Positions 15,986-25,039 of a DNA stretch of 37,944 bases are shown here, in pieces. Below the pieces are notes generated by a model. That model saw only the letters and a list, made by a program, of their open reading frames with translations. It made no database searches and was not told the origin of the DNA. Each line of letters begins with the position of its first letter. The stretch's first letter is position 1. Source of the DNA: Hydrogenophilaceae bacterium. GTDB lineage: Bacteria; Pseudomonadota; Alphaproteobacteria; Caulobacterales; Aquidulcibacteraceae. The translations under genes and the position numbers were made by a program. The DNA lies in assembly GCA_013389015.1 (NCBI GenBank), contig JACAEE010000128.1, forward strand, positions 1 through 37,944, read 5' to 3'.

Positions 15986-16963
15986 ATGACCAAGAAATTG
16001 GCTCTCATCCTCGGCGGCACGGGCGGGGCGGGCGGCGAAATCGGCCTGGCGCTCATGCGCCACGGCTGGCGCGTGCGCGCTATGGGTCGCAACCCCGCGG
16101 CCGCCGCCAACGCCCGCCCCGCGTTCGAGTGGGTGAGCGGAGACGCGATGGTCCGCGACGACGTGCTCGCCGCCGCGCAAGGCGCGCGCGTCATCGTCCA
16201 CGCCGTCAATCCCCCTGGCTATCGCAACTGGGCCGGCACGGTCGTGCCGATGATCGAGAACACCATCGCCGCCGCCCGCGCCGCCGATGCGCGCGTCGTT
16301 TTGCCGGGCACGGTCTACAATTACGGGCCCGAGACCTTCCCGCGCATCGCCGAGAACGCGCCGCAGAACCCGCGCACGCGCAAAGGCAAGATCCGCGTCG
16401 CGCTCGAACGCGCGCTGGAGGAATCCGGCGTGCGCACGCTCATCGTGCGCGCCGGCGACTTCTTCGGCTCGCGCACGACCCAGAATTCCTGGTTCAGGCA
16501 GATGGTGGAGCCGGGCAAGCCGGCGATGTCGATCACCTATCCCGGCGACCCCGACGCCGGCCACGCCTGGTGCTACCTTCCGGACCTCGGCGACACCGTC
16601 GCGCGCCTGATTGATCGCGAGCCGGAGCTCGCGCGGTTCGAGCGCTTCCATTTCGCCGGCCACTACTTTGAGCGCGGCGTCGATATCGCCGAATGCATTC
16701 GCGACGTCGTCGGCCGCAGCGTCCCGATCGTGCCGCTGCCCTGGTTCGCGCTGCGTCTCCTCGCGCCGTTCAACGAATCGATCCGCGAGACGCTGGAGAT
16801 GCGCTACCTGTGGACGCGCGCCGTGCAGCTCGACAACGCCAAGCTCGTCCGCTTCCTCGGCGCCGAGCCGCACACGCCCGTCCACGAGGCGCTGCGCCGC
16901 ACGCTCGAAGGCCAGGGCAGCCTCCCGCGCAGCGCGCACGCGCACGAACGCCGCGCCGCGTGA
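15986..16963 (+). CDS. NAD(P)-binding Rossmann protein (epimerase/NmrA-like)
   Basis: A 325-residue short-chain dehydrogenase/epimerase-like protein. The nucleotide-binding loop near the N-terminus reads LALILGGTGGAGGEIG. VILPGTVYNYGP-like residues (VVLPGTVYNYGPETF) hold the Tyr seen in atypical/extended SDRs, and RTLIVRAGDFFG follows the NmrA/UDP-epimerase pattern. The substrate is unknown. It is divergent from the LysR gene, which probably controls it. RBS GGGAGAA precedes ATG 15986. The AidB-like gene follows after 70 bases. Confidence 0.82.
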   Translation: MTKKLALILGGTGGAGGEIGLALMRHGWRVRAMGRNPAAAANARPAFEWVSGDAMVRDDVLAAAQGARVIVHAVNPPGYRNWAGTVVPMIENTIAAARAADARVVLPGTVYNYGPETFPRIAENAPQNPRTRKGKIRVALERALEESGVRTLIVRAGDFFGSRTTQNSWFRQMVEPGKPAMSITYPGDPDAGHAWCYLPDLGDTVARLIDREPELARFERFHFAGHYFERGVDIAECIRDVVGRSVPIVPLPWFALRLLAPFNESIRETLEMRYLWTRAVQLDNAKLVRFLGAEPHTPVHEALRRTLEGQGSLPRSAHAHERRAA

Positions 16964-17033
16964 CGGAGGGGGGGCGCGCGTTGCGCCCTGCGCCCGCCGG
17001 GTGCAGTCTCCGCGCCTGAGCCAGGAGCCGCGC

Positions 17034-18653
17034 ATGGCGCACCGCAACCCCCGCCGCCATCTCGCCACCCATGAGGTCGCCAATCAGCCGCCTCCGCTGG
17101 AAGACGTGAACCTCTACACCGGCGACGCGCTCCTGAGGGACGCCTGCGCCTGGTCCGGCGCCGGCGTCCATGCCGATCGCCTCACGCGCTTCGGCGCGCA
17201 GGTCGGCTCGGCCGAGACGCAAGCCTGGTGCGTTCAGGCCAATCGCACGCCGCCGATCTTCCACCCCTACAATCGCTATGGCGAGCGCATCGACGAGGTC
17301 GAGTTCCACCCCGCCTATCACGAACTGATGCGCATCGGCTTGGAGGCCGGCGTCTCCGGCGCCGCGTGGAATGTGAGCGAGGCCGGCCATGCGCTGCACG
17401 CGGCGTTGCTCTTCCTGATGGGGCAGGGCGATTATGGCGTCTGCTGCCCGATGTCGATGACCTATGCCGTCGTGCCCGCGCTGCGCGTCGCGCCGGCGGT
17501 CGCCGCCGAGTGGGCGCCGCGCGTCACAGCCGAAGCCTATGATCAGCGCTTCATCCCCGCCGCCGAGAAACGCGCCGCCACCATGGGCATGGCGATGACG
17601 GAAAAGCAGGGCGGCTCCGACGTGCGCGCAAACTCCACCCGCGCCGAACGCCAAAGCGATGGGTCCTACATCCTCTCCGGCCACAAATGGTTCTGCTCCG
17701 CGCCAATGTCGGACGCCTTCCTGACGCTCGCCTACGCCAAGGACGGACTCACCTGTTTCCTCGTCCCGCGCTGGCGCCCCGATGGCTCGCGCAACGAGAT
17801 CGAGATCCAGCGTCTCAAGGACAAGCTCGGCGATCGCTCGAACGCGTCCTCGGAGATCGAGTATCGCGGCGCCTGGGCCCAAGCGGTCGGCGAGGAAGGT
17901 CGCGGCGTGCGCACCATCATCGAGATGGTCGGCCTCACCCGCTTCGATTGCGTCATCGGCTCGGCCACGCAGATGCGCCAGGCCGCCTCGCTCGCGCTCT
18001 GGCATGTCGAAGGCCGCGCCGCCTTCCAGAAGAAGCTCATCGATCAGCCGCTGATGCGCGCCGTGCTCGCCGATCTCATGCTCGACGTCGAAGCCGCGAT
18101 CGCGCTGACCTTCCGCCTCGGCCGCGCGCTCGACAACGCCGCCGATCCAAGCGAAGCCGCGCTCGCGCGCATCGGCCTGCCGCTGGCGAAGTACCTCGTC
18201 ACCAAGCGCGCGCCCACTATCGTCGCCGAGGCCATGGAATGCCACGGCGGCGTCGGCTACGTGGAGGAGACCCCGCTGCCGCGCCTGTTCCGCCAATCGC
18301 CCTTGAACGCGATCTGGGAAGGCTCAGGCAACGTCATCGCGCTCGATCTTCTCCGCGCGCTCGCGCGCGAGCCCGACGCCAAGGACGCCCTCATCGCCGA
18401 GCTGCGCAAGGGAGACGCGGCCGATGAGGCGGAGACGCTCCTCGCCAAGCCGTTGCCCGAATCCCGCGCGCGCCATGCGATCGAACGCCTGGCGCTTGCG
18501 CTCGCCGCGTCGACGCTCGCCCAGCACGCGCCGGCAGCGGTCTCAGACGCCTTCCGCGCGCGCCGCTTCGCGCGCTCAAGCCTCACCTTCGCCGCCGGCG
18601 ATGTCGCCATCGATGAGAACGCGATCCTCGCCCGCGCCGCCCTGCGCGCTTAG
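17034..18653 (+). CDS. aidB: AidB-like acyl-CoA dehydrogenase
   Basis: A 539-residue FAD flavoprotein of the acyl-CoA dehydrogenase superfamily, close in length to E. coli AidB (541). The N-terminal LTRFGAQVGSAETQAW and the NRYGERIDEVEFHPAYHELM segment are characteristic of AidB. The FAD-binding core includes MAMTEKQGGSDVRAN and SGHKWFCSAPMSDAF. The C-terminal region has ECHGGVGYVEE and IWEGSGNVIALD. In E. coli AidB is part of the Ada response to DNA alkylation and binds DNA; no Ada site is recognised here. The start at MAHRNPRRH fits the family. The 3' end overlaps the convergent AraC gene by 4 bases. Confidence 0.9.
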   Translation: MAHRNPRRHLATHEVANQPPPLEDVNLYTGDALLRDACAWSGAGVHADRLTRFGAQVGSAETQAWCVQANRTPPIFHPYNRYGERIDEVEFHPAYHELMRIGLEAGVSGAAWNVSEAGHALHAALLFLMGQGDYGVCCPMSMTYAVVPALRVAPAVAAEWAPRVTAEAYDQRFIPAAEKRAATMGMAMTEKQGGSDVRANSTRAERQSDGSYILSGHKWFCSAPMSDAFLTLAYAKDGLTCFLVPRWRPDGSRNEIEIQRLKDKLGDRSNASSEIEYRGAWAQAVGEEGRGVRTIIEMVGLTRFDCVIGSATQMRQAASLALWHVEGRAAFQKKLIDQPLMRAVLADLMLDVEAAIALTFRLGRALDNAADPSEAALARIGLPLAKYLVTKRAPTIVAEAMECHGGVGYVEETPLPRLFRQSPLNAIWEGSGNVIALDLLRALAREPDAKDALIAELRKGDAADEAETLLAKPLPESRARHAIERLALALAASTLAQHAPAAVSDAFRARRFARSSLTFAAGDVAIDENAILARAALRA

Positions 18654-19492
18654 CGCTTGAGCGGCAGCCATATTTCCACGGCGTGGCTGCTCGCGTCCGG
18701 ATCGAAATCCTCCGCGTACCGCTCAAAGTTCGGCGCATCGGCGAGCGCATGCCCGGATTCTGGAAACCACGATTGGAAGATCGTCATCCAGGTGTTGCGG
18801 ATCGCCGAGACATGCCCCTTGTGCGTGAACACGGCGTAGCGCTGCGCCGGCAGTCGCAGCCGCGCATAGTCTTCCGTCAGGCTGTCGAAATCGCGCACTT
18901 CGACGGCGCACAGATAGTCCGCATTGCCCGCATCGTCGCCGTTGCTGGTGACGCCGTATGCGACGTTGGAAATCTGCCCGGGCACATGCCCGATGTGCGG
19001 ACCGAATTGGCGCCAGAGCGCTGGGATTTCGTTCGGCGCGTCGCAATTGAGCCGCTTGGCCAGCCCGGCGAGCAGCAGCACGCGGCCCTCCTCGAATCGC
19101 GGCGGGGAGAGGAGGGCGTCGCTTGGGTCCGGCATCTTGATCTGCTCCACGAGTTCGAGACTGCGGCAATCGCGCGCCGCGCGCACCTGTTCGGGCGTGA
19201 CTCCGAACTGGTCGCGGAACGCGCGCGTGAACGCTTCGTGCGAGCCATAGCCCCAGTCGAGCGCGACGGTGAGGATGTCGGGCGCGCCCGCGGCGAGCGC
19301 TTTCGCGGCCTCGCTCAGCCGCCGCGCCCGGGCATAACCCATCACCGAACGGCCGATCACAGTCTGGAACGCGCGCGCCAGATGGAACCGCGACACCCCG
19401 GCGCTCGCGGCGATCTCGTCGAGCGAAAGCGGCTCGGCGAGGCGCCCATCGATATGCCACAGCGCGGCGCGGATCGGATCTCGTGCAGTCAT
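18650..19492 (-). CDS. AraC-family regulator with GyrI-like effector domain
   Basis: A 280-residue regulator. Two helix-turn-helix units occupy about residues 8-105: LDEIAASAGVSRFHLARAFQ and LDWGYGSHEAFTRAFRDQFG. The C-terminal 120-280 matches a GyrI-like/SOUL-type small-molecule binding fold (for example YAVFTHKGHVSAIRNTWM, then AVEIWLPL at the end), as in Rob- or SbmC-like proteins. Ligands are usually amphipathic or cationic compounds. The start is MTARDPIRAAL at 19492; the open frame upstream of it is a shadow of mutL and not part of this gene. It is transcribed divergently from mutL, 87 bases apart. Confidence 0.9.
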   Translation of the reverse strand: MTARDPIRAALWHIDGRLAEPLSLDEIAASAGVSRFHLARAFQTVIGRSVMGYARARRLSEAAKALAAGAPDILTVALDWGYGSHEAFTRAFRDQFGVTPEQVRAARDCRSLELVEQIKMPDPSDALLSPPRFEEGRVLLLAGLAKRLNCDAPNEIPALWRQFGPHIGHVPGQISNVAYGVTSNGDDAGNADYLCAVEVRDFDSLTEDYARLRLPAQRYAVFTHKGHVSAIRNTWMTIFQSWFPESGHALADAPNFERYAEDFDPDASSHAVEIWLPLKR

Positions 19493-19579
19493 GGCGCTAC
19501 TCAGCAGCGCGACGATGCCGACGCAACGGCGCCGCCGCTTGATCGCGCTTGCGCCCGGCTGTGATAGAAGGGCGAATCC

Positions 19580-21430
19580 ATGCCGATCCGCCGCCTGCCT
19601 CCGGAAGCCGTGAACCGCATCGCCGCTGGCGAGGTGATCGAGCGCCCGGCCGCCGCCGCCAAGGAGCTGATCGAGAACGCGCTGGACGCCGGCGCAAGCC
19701 GCATCGCCATCGCCATCGAGCGCGGTGGCCTCGCTTTGTTGCGTGTCGAGGATGATGGCGCAGGCATCGCCAAGGACGAACTCCCCATCGCCATCGAGCG
19801 CCACGCCACGTCGAAACTCGTCGCCGGCGAGAGCGGCGACGTCGATCTCCTCAACATCGCCACGCTCGGCTTCCGCGGCGAGGCGCTGCCGTCCATCGGC
19901 GCCGTCGCGCGGCTCACGATCGTTTCGCGCCCGCAAGGGGCGCGCGAGGCGTGGCGGATCGAGGTGGAAGGCGGCGCCGTGCATCCGCTGGCCCCCAGCG
20001 CCTGGACGGGCGGGTCCAGCGGAACGCGGGTCGACGTCCGCGATCTTTTCTTCGCCACGCCCGCGCGGCTCAAATTCATGAAGAGCGAGCGCGCAGAAAC
20101 CATGGCGATCGCCGAGATGGTCAAGCGCCTGGCCATGGCCCGCCCCGACGTCGCCTTCACGCTGGAGAGCGAGGGGCGCGCGCTCTTTCGTGTGAACGCG
20201 GAGGCCGATCCGCACAACGAAGGCCGCCGCCGCCGCTTGGCCGCCGTGCTCGGCGCCGAGTTCGCGCCCAATTCCATCGCGCTCGATCAGCAGCGCGGCG
20301 CGGTGCGCCTCACCGGCTTCGCCGGCCTGCCCACCTTCCATCGCGGCACGCGCGAGTATCAGCACCTCTTCGTCAATGGCCGCCCGGTGAAGGATAAGCT
20401 CATCGTCGGCGCCGTGCGCGCGGCCTATCAGGATTTGCTCGCGCGCGATCGCCATCCGGTCGTTGCGCTGTTCATCGATCTGCCGCCGGAGGAGGTCGAT
20501 CAGAACGTTCATCCGGCGAAGACGGAAGTGCGCTTCCGCGACGCGGCTTTGGTCCGTGGGCTGATCGTCGGCGCGCTCCAGCATGCGCTCGCCGGCGCCG
20601 GCCATCGCGCCAGCACCACCACCGCGGGCGCTGCGCTCGGCGCCATCCGCCCGCAATTTGCGCCCCAGCAAGCTTTGCGCGCTTGGCAAGCCGCCGAGAC
20701 CGCGCTCACCGAATTCCAGTTCGATGCGCCGAGCGGACGGGTGGAATGGAGCGCCGGCCCCTGGCCGGCGAACAACCCAAACGAGTCCGGTTCGATCGAT
20801 TCCGCCGCCGGCGCGGCGCCGGCGCTCCACAACGATTCCGACGCCGTCTTCTTCCCCCTCGGCGCCGCCCGCGCGCAGCTGCATGAGACCTACATCGTCG
20901 CCCAGACCGAAGACGGCATCGTCATCGTCGATCAGCACGCCGCCCACGAGCGCCTCGTCTACGAGCGCATGAAGGCGCTGCTCGCCGCCGGCGGCGTGCC
21001 GCGCCAGGCGCTGCTCATTCCCGAAGTGGTGGAGCTCGATCCCGCCGAGGCCGAACAGCTCCTCGCCCGCGCGGACGAATTGTCCGAACTCGGCTTGGTC
21101 GTCGAGGGCTTCGGCGCCGGCGCGGTGCTCGTGCGCGAAACGCCCGCGCTGCTCGGCCAAGTGGACGCCAAAGGCCTGCTGAAGGACCTCGTCGACGACA
21201 TCGCCGAGCTGGGCGAGGCCCACGCCCTCAAGGAGCAGCTGGAGGAGGTGTGCTCTTCCATGGCCTGCCGCGGCTCGGTGCGCGCGGGCCGCCGGCTGAC
21301 GGCGGACGAGATGAACGCGCTCCTCCGCCAGATGGAGGCGACGCCCTTTTCCGGCCAGTGCAACCACGGCCGCCCGACCTATGTGGAGCTCAAGCTCGCC
21401 GACATCGAACGCCTGTTCGGCCGCCGCTAG
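19580..21430 (+). CDS. mutL: DNA mismatch repair endonuclease MutL
   Basis: A 616-residue protein. The GHKL ATPase domain covers about residues 1-330, with motifs [24 protein letters not shown] and [10 protein letters not shown]. The C-terminal dimerisation domain carries [12 protein letters not shown] (from residue 451), the metal-dependent endonuclease motif DQHA-x2-E-x4-E, so this MutL should nick DNA itself, as expected where MutH is absent. CNHGRP near the C-terminus is part of the same site. The linker (about 330-440) includes an 81-bp segment related to the palindromic element upstream of rtcB, inserted in frame at about residues 390-416. MutS is not in the window. Confidence 0.95.
   Translation: MPIRRLPPEAVNRIAAGEVIERPAAAAKELIENALDAGASRIAIAIERGGLALLRVEDDGAGIAKDELPIAIERHATSKLVAGESGDVDLLNIATLGFRGEALPSIGAVARLTIVSRPQGAREAWRIEVEGGAVHPLAPSAWTGGSSGTRVDVRDLFFATPARLKFMKSERAETMAIAEMVKRLAMARPDVAFTLESEGRALFRVNAEADPHNEGRRRRLAAVLGAEFAPNSIALDQQRGAVRLTGFAGLPTFHRGTREYQHLFVNGRPVKDKLIVGAVRAAYQDLLARDRHPVVALFIDLPPEEVDQNVHPAKTEVRFRDAALVRGLIVGALQHALAGAGHRASTTTAGAALGAIRPQFAPQQALRAWQAAETALTEFQFDAPSGRVEWSAGPWPANNPNESGSIDSAAGAAPALHNDSDAVFFPLGAARAQLHETYIVAQTEDGIVIVDQHAAHERLVYERMKALLAAGGVPRQALLIPEVVELDPAEAEQLLARADELSELGLVVEGFGAGAVLVRETPALLGQVDAKGLLKDLVDDIAELGEAHALKEQLEEVCSSMACRGSVRAGRRLTADEMNALLRQMEATPFSGQCNHGRPTYVELKLADIERLFGRR
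20748..20828. repeat. palindromic (REP-like) element, copy 2, in frame inside mutL
   Basis: The 81-bp segment begins GGAGCGCCGGC (20748-20758) and ends GCCGGCGCTCC (20818-20828), exact 11-base inverted ends. It holds GCCGGCGAACAA at the same place as the copy at 14690-14775. The length is 27 codons, so the reading frame is kept; the encoded part is Ala/Pro/Asn/Ser-rich, in the flexible linker. It resembles in concept the palindromic elements found inside Rickettsia proteins. Confidence 0.6.
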
Positions 21431-21508
21431 GGCGCTATTTCCAGTTGTTAATCTTGGACCTTGCGTTCCGGTCCCGCTCGGAGGAGATTTCCCCCGCGAG
21501 GACTGGGC

Positions 21509-21529
21509 GATTCCGCGGGCCGCGGAATC
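21509..21529. repeat. perfect inverted repeat before the secreted-protein gene
   Basis: GATTCCGCGG - G - CCGCGGAATC, 10-bp arms with a 1-base centre, 18 bases upstream of ATG 21548. The symmetry suggests an operator for a dimeric regulator; it is also a stable hairpin in the leader RNA. The ribosome binding site GGGGAG lies just after it. Confidence 0.5.
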
Positions 21530-21547
21530 GGCGTTGGGGAGTAGCCC

Positions 21548-22003
21548 ATGAACATTGCAATGAAGGCGATCGCCGCTCTGGCTCTGGTCGGCGCCGCCAT
21601 GGGGTTGGCCGCGCCCGCCGCCGCCCAGACTTACGGCTCGGTCCAGATCGGCCCCGGCTTCACGCCTGATCCGCGCGCGCGCGATCTCCAGGCCGGCGGC
21701 TCGATCAACGCCTCCGGGTTCGGCGGCAATTGCGTCGGCTGGATCGCCGATGCGCCGGATTACAGCGTCTTCTGGGGCGGCGGCTCGAACCTGTTCATCT
21801 CGTCCGTTTCGAGCTCCGACACCACGCTCGTCGTCCGCACGCCCGCCGGCGACATCATTTGCGATGACGATTCCGGCGAAGGCCTCAATCCCGCGATCGG
21901 CTTCAGCAACGCCACCGGCGGCCGCTACGACATCTGGGTCGGCACGCTCTCCGGCGGCCTCGCGCCGGCGCAGCTGCGCATCTCGGAGCTCTACAGCTAC
22001 TGA
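21548..22003 (+). CDS. small secreted protein, PPC-like beta-sandwich, function unknown
   Basis: A 151-residue exported protein. The signal peptide ends near AAPAAAQTYG. The mature part is Gly/Ser/Asp-rich with beta-strand periodicity. It contains NCVGWIADAPDYSVFW and CDDDSGEGLNPAIGF followed by GRYDIWVGTL, which resembles bacterial pre-peptidase C-terminal (PPC) domains. Two Cys (in GGNCVGW and DIICDDD) could form a disulphide. No catalytic motif is seen. A perfect palindrome and RBS GGGGAG lie directly upstream, so it is probably expressed alone. It is convergent with the extensin-family gene. Confidence 0.75.
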   Translation: MNIAMKAIAALALVGAAMGLAAPAAAQTYGSVQIGPGFTPDPRARDLQAGGSINASGFGGNCVGWIADAPDYSVFWGGGSNLFISSVSSSDTTLVVRTPAGDIICDDDSGEGLNPAIGFSNATGGRYDIWVGTLSGGLAPAQLRISELYSY

Positions 22004-22011
22004 TCCCGCCG

Positions 22012-22704
22012 TCACCGGCAGATCGTGTAGTCGCCCACGTCAAGGTGGAAATGGTCGGCGTGCGCCGCGTTGTACTCGGGCGAGAGCACGGCGCGGAACA
22101 CCCGGCATCCTCCGTCGCGCACGGCGCGCAGGAACTGGCCCTCCGCGCTTTTCGAGCCCCAATCCCTCCGTATGCTGACCAGGCGCCCGTCCGCGAGCCG
22201 GAAGCCGGAGACGTCGATCGCTTCGCCCGTGGCGTGGAAGCTGACGCGGCCCTCCGCGCCGCCATAGACGCGCCGGCACGAATAGCTCCCGAGCGTCTCG
22301 ATCCGCGCAACCGTGGCGCGCAAATGCGTGCGCGCCGCCTCCGCCACCACCTCGCGCTCCCATACATAGAGCGCCGCCGCGAGCGCGCAGGAGAGCCGCG
22401 TGGGCCGGGAATAGGGATGCGCCGAGCGCGTCAGCGTCACGGCGTTTTCAAGCCTGCAGAAGCCGCGCTCTCGGAGGTCCGGGATCGGCGCGACTTCGAG
22501 CTTCGAGAGCGCGGCGAGGGCGAGGCATGCATCCGCGTCGCGCCGCAGCGCCGCGATCCGGGAGGCCGTGAACGCGCCGATCGGGTCCTCCAGATTGAGC
22601 TTGGCGAACGGGCGATCCTGCGGCGGCAGCGAGAATACGCCGGCAACCACCATGATCGCCGCCATGAGCGCCAGCGCCGCCGCAAACACGCGAAGCGTCC
22701 ACAT
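22012..22704 (-). CDS. extensin-family protein (putative peptidoglycan-related)
   Basis: A 230-residue protein with an N-terminal membrane segment (WTLRVFAAALALMAAIMVVAG) and an extensin-like C-terminal domain from about residue 60. His/Asp-rich motifs SFHATGEAIDVSGF and HADHFHLDVGDY resemble the zinc sites of LAS/M15-type peptidases, so it could act on peptidoglycan in the periplasm; activity is inferred. The start is MWTLRV at 22704. It lies 5 bases after the queE stop on the same strand and is probably co-transcribed with it. Confidence 0.8.
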   Translation of the reverse strand: MWTLRVFAAALALMAAIMVVAGVFSLPPQDRPFAKLNLEDPIGAFTASRIAALRRDADACLALAALSKLEVAPIPDLRERGFCRLENAVTLTRSAHPYSRPTRLSCALAAALYVWEREVVAEAARTHLRATVARIETLGSYSCRRVYGGAEGRVSFHATGEAIDVSGFRLADGRLVSIRRDWGSKSAEGQFLRAVRDGGCRVFRAVLSPEYNAAHADHFHLDVGDYTICR

Positions 22705-22709
22705 CGCGC

Positions 22710-23459
22710 TCAGACGCCGCGCCGCGCGCCGAACAGGCTGATGTGCAGCCGGCCGGTATAGTTCCAGCCCGCCGCGATCACCGCGCCGATGAGTTCGCCG
22801 CCGCGCGCCCGCAGGATCGCCTCGTCCGCGCCCTCCGGCATGATCCACACCCGCTCGGGCGCGATCCCGAACCTCTCCGCAAGCGCCCGCACCTCATCGA
22901 GATCCGCGACATTGCGCACCACGAACTTGAACGCCGCGCGCTCCAGCGCTACGAACGCGCCAAGCGCATCGGGCTTGATCGCCAGCGCGCCATTGCCTGC
23001 ATGTGCGAGTTTCGGCGAGATCACGAACAGCGCCACGCGCGACGCGAGCGCCGGCGATGGCGCGATCGTCCCGTTGGTCTCGATCTCCACAAGCGGGCGC
23101 CCCAGCGCATCGATCAGCGCCGCGATTCCTTCGCTTTGCAGCAAGGGCTCGCCGCCGGTGATCACCAGCGCATCGGCGCCGTAGGCGCGCACGAGCGCCG
23201 CCGTGTCCGCGACGGAGAGCTTCGCCATCTCCACCGCCGGATCGAACTTGTGCGGCGCGCCCCGCCGGTCGCGCACATGCGCGAAGTCGCCGCCCAGCCA
23301 GTTCCACGTATAGGCGGTGTCGCACCAAACGCAGTGCAGGTTGCAGCCGGAGAGTCGCACGAACGTGCGCGCGCGCCCGCTCATCGGCCCTTCGCCCTGC
23401 ACGGAGCGGAAGATTTCCGGGCGCCCGTCGTCGCCGCGCGCGAGTTTCAGTTCGCTCAT
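22710..23459 (-). CDS. queE: 7-carboxy-7-deazaguanine synthase
   Basis: A 249-residue radical-SAM enzyme that contracts 6-carboxytetrahydropterin to 7-carboxy-7-deazaguanine in the queuosine pathway. The substrate-side motif FRSVQGEGPMSG is followed by the cluster-binding C39-x3-C43-x2-C46 (CNLHCVWCDTAYTW). VITGGEPLLQ is the GGE motif of the SAM site. The length is slightly above common QueE proteins. queC, queD and queF are not in the window. It is divergent from the TIR gene and heads a two-gene unit with the extensin-family gene. Confidence 0.93.
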   Translation of the reverse strand: MSELKLARGDDGRPEIFRSVQGEGPMSGRARTFVRLSGCNLHCVWCDTAYTWNWLGGDFAHVRDRRGAPHKFDPAVEMAKLSVADTAALVRAYGADALVITGGEPLLQSEGIAALIDALGRPLVEIETNGTIAPSPALASRVALFVISPKLAHAGNGALAIKPDALGAFVALERAAFKFVVRNVADLDEVRALAERFGIAPERVWIMPEGADEAILRARGGELIGAVIAAGWNYTGRLHISLFGARRGV

Positions 23460-23563
23460 TTCCCTGTGATCGTAGGCGCTCGCGTGACGCCGGTCATCTT
23501 CCGGCCGCGCGCCCCATGTCCTAAGACGAGCGCCGACCGAGAACCGGGATCCGGGAGCCCCGA

Positions 23564-24970
23564 ATGGCCGACATCTTCCTCTCCTACGCCAGCGAGGACC
23601 GCGACCGCGTCCGTCCGCTCGCGGAGGCCCTTGAGGCCCGCGGCTATTCGGTCTGGTGGGACCGCTCCATCGCCGCGGGCGACGATTTCAGCGCCGTCAT
23701 CCAGCGCGAGCTCGCCGCCGCCAAGGCCGTGATCGTTGTCTGGACCGAGCGCTCCGCCGCGAGCCTCTGGGTGCGCGACGAGGCCGGCCGCGCCCGCGAC
23801 GACCATCGCCTGGTGCCGGTCATGCTTGATCCGATCGAGCTGCCCATGGGCTTCGGCACGATCCAGACCGAGGATTTCAGCCGCTGGAACGGGTCTCCCG
23901 GCGCCGCCCAGATGCAGATCCTGGAGGAGGCGCTCAAGGCCAAGCTCGAAGGCCGCAGCGTCGACGGCGAAGCTGTGGACAAGAAGCGCCGCCGGCTCAT
24001 GAACCGCATCCGCCTGGTTTCGGTGCTGACGGTGGCGGCCGCTGTCGTCGGCATCGCCGCGGGGCTGAACACCATCTTCAACCGTCCCGATCCCGTCATC
24101 GTCGACGGCGGCAAGCAGCAGGACAACATGGCCCAGCTCCTGCGTCTCCTCGACGAGGGCAAGCTCACGGCCGAACAGGCGCTCGAACTCGCCCGCCTGC
24201 TGGAGACGCAGACCTTCGCCAGCGCCGACGCCGCGCTCGCCGAGCCCGCCCCGCCGCCGTCGGGGACGACGCAGCCCACGCCGAGCCCCGCCGGTCCCGG
24301 CCGGACGGGGGACGCCCCCGCCGCGGAGGAGGCCGAAGAGACGCCTGCGGCGCTCGCCAGCGCCGTCACCGCCGGCGAGTTCAACGAGGCCGCACGGCAG
24401 GCCTACACGCAGGCCGCCCAGGCGCTCTTGCAGGATCCCGATCCGCGCGTCCGCGCCGCCGTCCTCGAACTGCGCAATGACGAGACCCGCGATCGCGCCA
24501 TGCGCACGCTCTGGGAGGTCGCCCAGAGCCGCCCGCCCGAGCAGCAGGCGCTGATCTACACCGTCTGCGGCGCCGTCGGGCAGGCGGATGATCATCCCTT
24601 GGGTCTGCGCGCGCTCGAGCGGCTCGCCGAACTGCGCCCGGAGGCTGCCGACGTCTGGCGCATGCTGAGCTTCGGCCTCGAACGGTCGAACCGCGCGAGC
24701 GAGGCGCAAGGCGCAGCTTTGGTCAGCGAAGGCCTGACGACTCCGAACCCCGCCGTGCGCGAAGAACGCCTGCGCGCCGCGCTGCCGACGCTGGAACGCA
24801 GCGCCGCGCGCGCCTGGGTCGAGCGCCAGGCCGACGACGCCTGCGTCGCCGCCGTCGAAGGCGGCGCCGCCAGCGAGGCGCAACAGCAACGCTGCGTCGA
24901 GCGCCCGTCCGTCCGCACCCGCATCCAGCAGGACCGCGTCGCGCCCACGATCCGCGACCGCACGTACTAG
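23564..24970 (+). CDS. membrane-anchored TIR-domain protein
   Basis: A 468-residue protein. Residues 1-130 form a TIR domain: [29 protein letters not shown], and [11 protein letters not shown], in which E73 is the likely catalytic Glu of NAD-cleaving TIRs. A membrane helix follows (about 150-169, [18 protein letters not shown]) after basic [11 protein letters not shown], so the TIR faces the cytoplasm. The rest has a low-complexity Pro/Ala linker (about 225-265) and a helical C-terminal domain (about 270-468) presumably in the periplasm, resembling HEAT/TPR-like repeats. It could be a sensor linking an envelope signal to NAD loss or signalling. RBS GGGAG precedes ATG 23564. No defence partner gene is recognised next to it. 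Confidence 0.88.
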   Translation: MADIFLSYASEDRDRVRPLAEALEARGYSVWWDRSIAAGDDFSAVIQRELAAAKAVIVVWTERSAASLWVRDEAGRARDDHRLVPVMLDPIELPMGFGTIQTEDFSRWNGSPGAAQMQILEEALKAKLEGRSVDGEAVDKKRRRLMNRIRLVSVLTVAAAVVGIAAGLNTIFNRPDPVIVDGGKQQDNMAQLLRLLDEGKLTAEQALELARLLETQTFASADAALAEPAPPPSGTTQPTPSPAGPGRTGDAPAAEEAEETPAALASAVTAGEFNEAARQAYTQAAQALLQDPDPRVRAAVLELRNDETRDRAMRTLWEVAQSRPPEQQALIYTVCGAVGQADDHPLGLRALERLAELRPEAADVWRMLSFGLERSNRASEAQGAALVSEGLTTPNPAVREERLRAALPTLERSAARAWVERQADDACVAAVEGGAASEAQQQRCVERPSVRTRIQQDRVAPTIRDRTY

Positions 24971-24982
24971 CGCTGTGATTCT

Positions 24983-25025
24983 GACGCTCGCATCCCTTCT
25001 TGGGCGAATCGCCGAAGCGAGCGTC
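24983..25025. terminator. inverted repeat between convergent TIR and SH3 genes
   Basis: Perfect 9-bp arms GACGCTCGC (24983-24991) and GCGAGCGTC (25017-25025) follow the TIR stop codon by 12 bases. There is no T-tract on either strand, so Rho-independent termination is uncertain. The place between two converging genes fits a shared transcription stop. Confidence 0.4.
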
Positions 25026-25039
25026 CCGGCGCGGCTCAA

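Noticed and set aside
18650-18653. 4-base tail overlap of aidB and the AraC gene as a regulatory link
   Set aside because: Small convergent overlaps also occur at 10452-10455 and are ordinary in this compact genome.
20585-20605. Another CGCCGGCGCCGGC stretch in the mutL linker as a further element copy
   Set aside because: It lacks the paired ends and the internal GCCGGCGAACAA; ordinary Ala/Gly coding can produce it.
19493-22015. Upstream extension of the AraC gene across mutL
   Set aside because: The true AraC start is MTARDPIRAAL at 19492; everything before is antisense to mutL and the secreted-protein gene.
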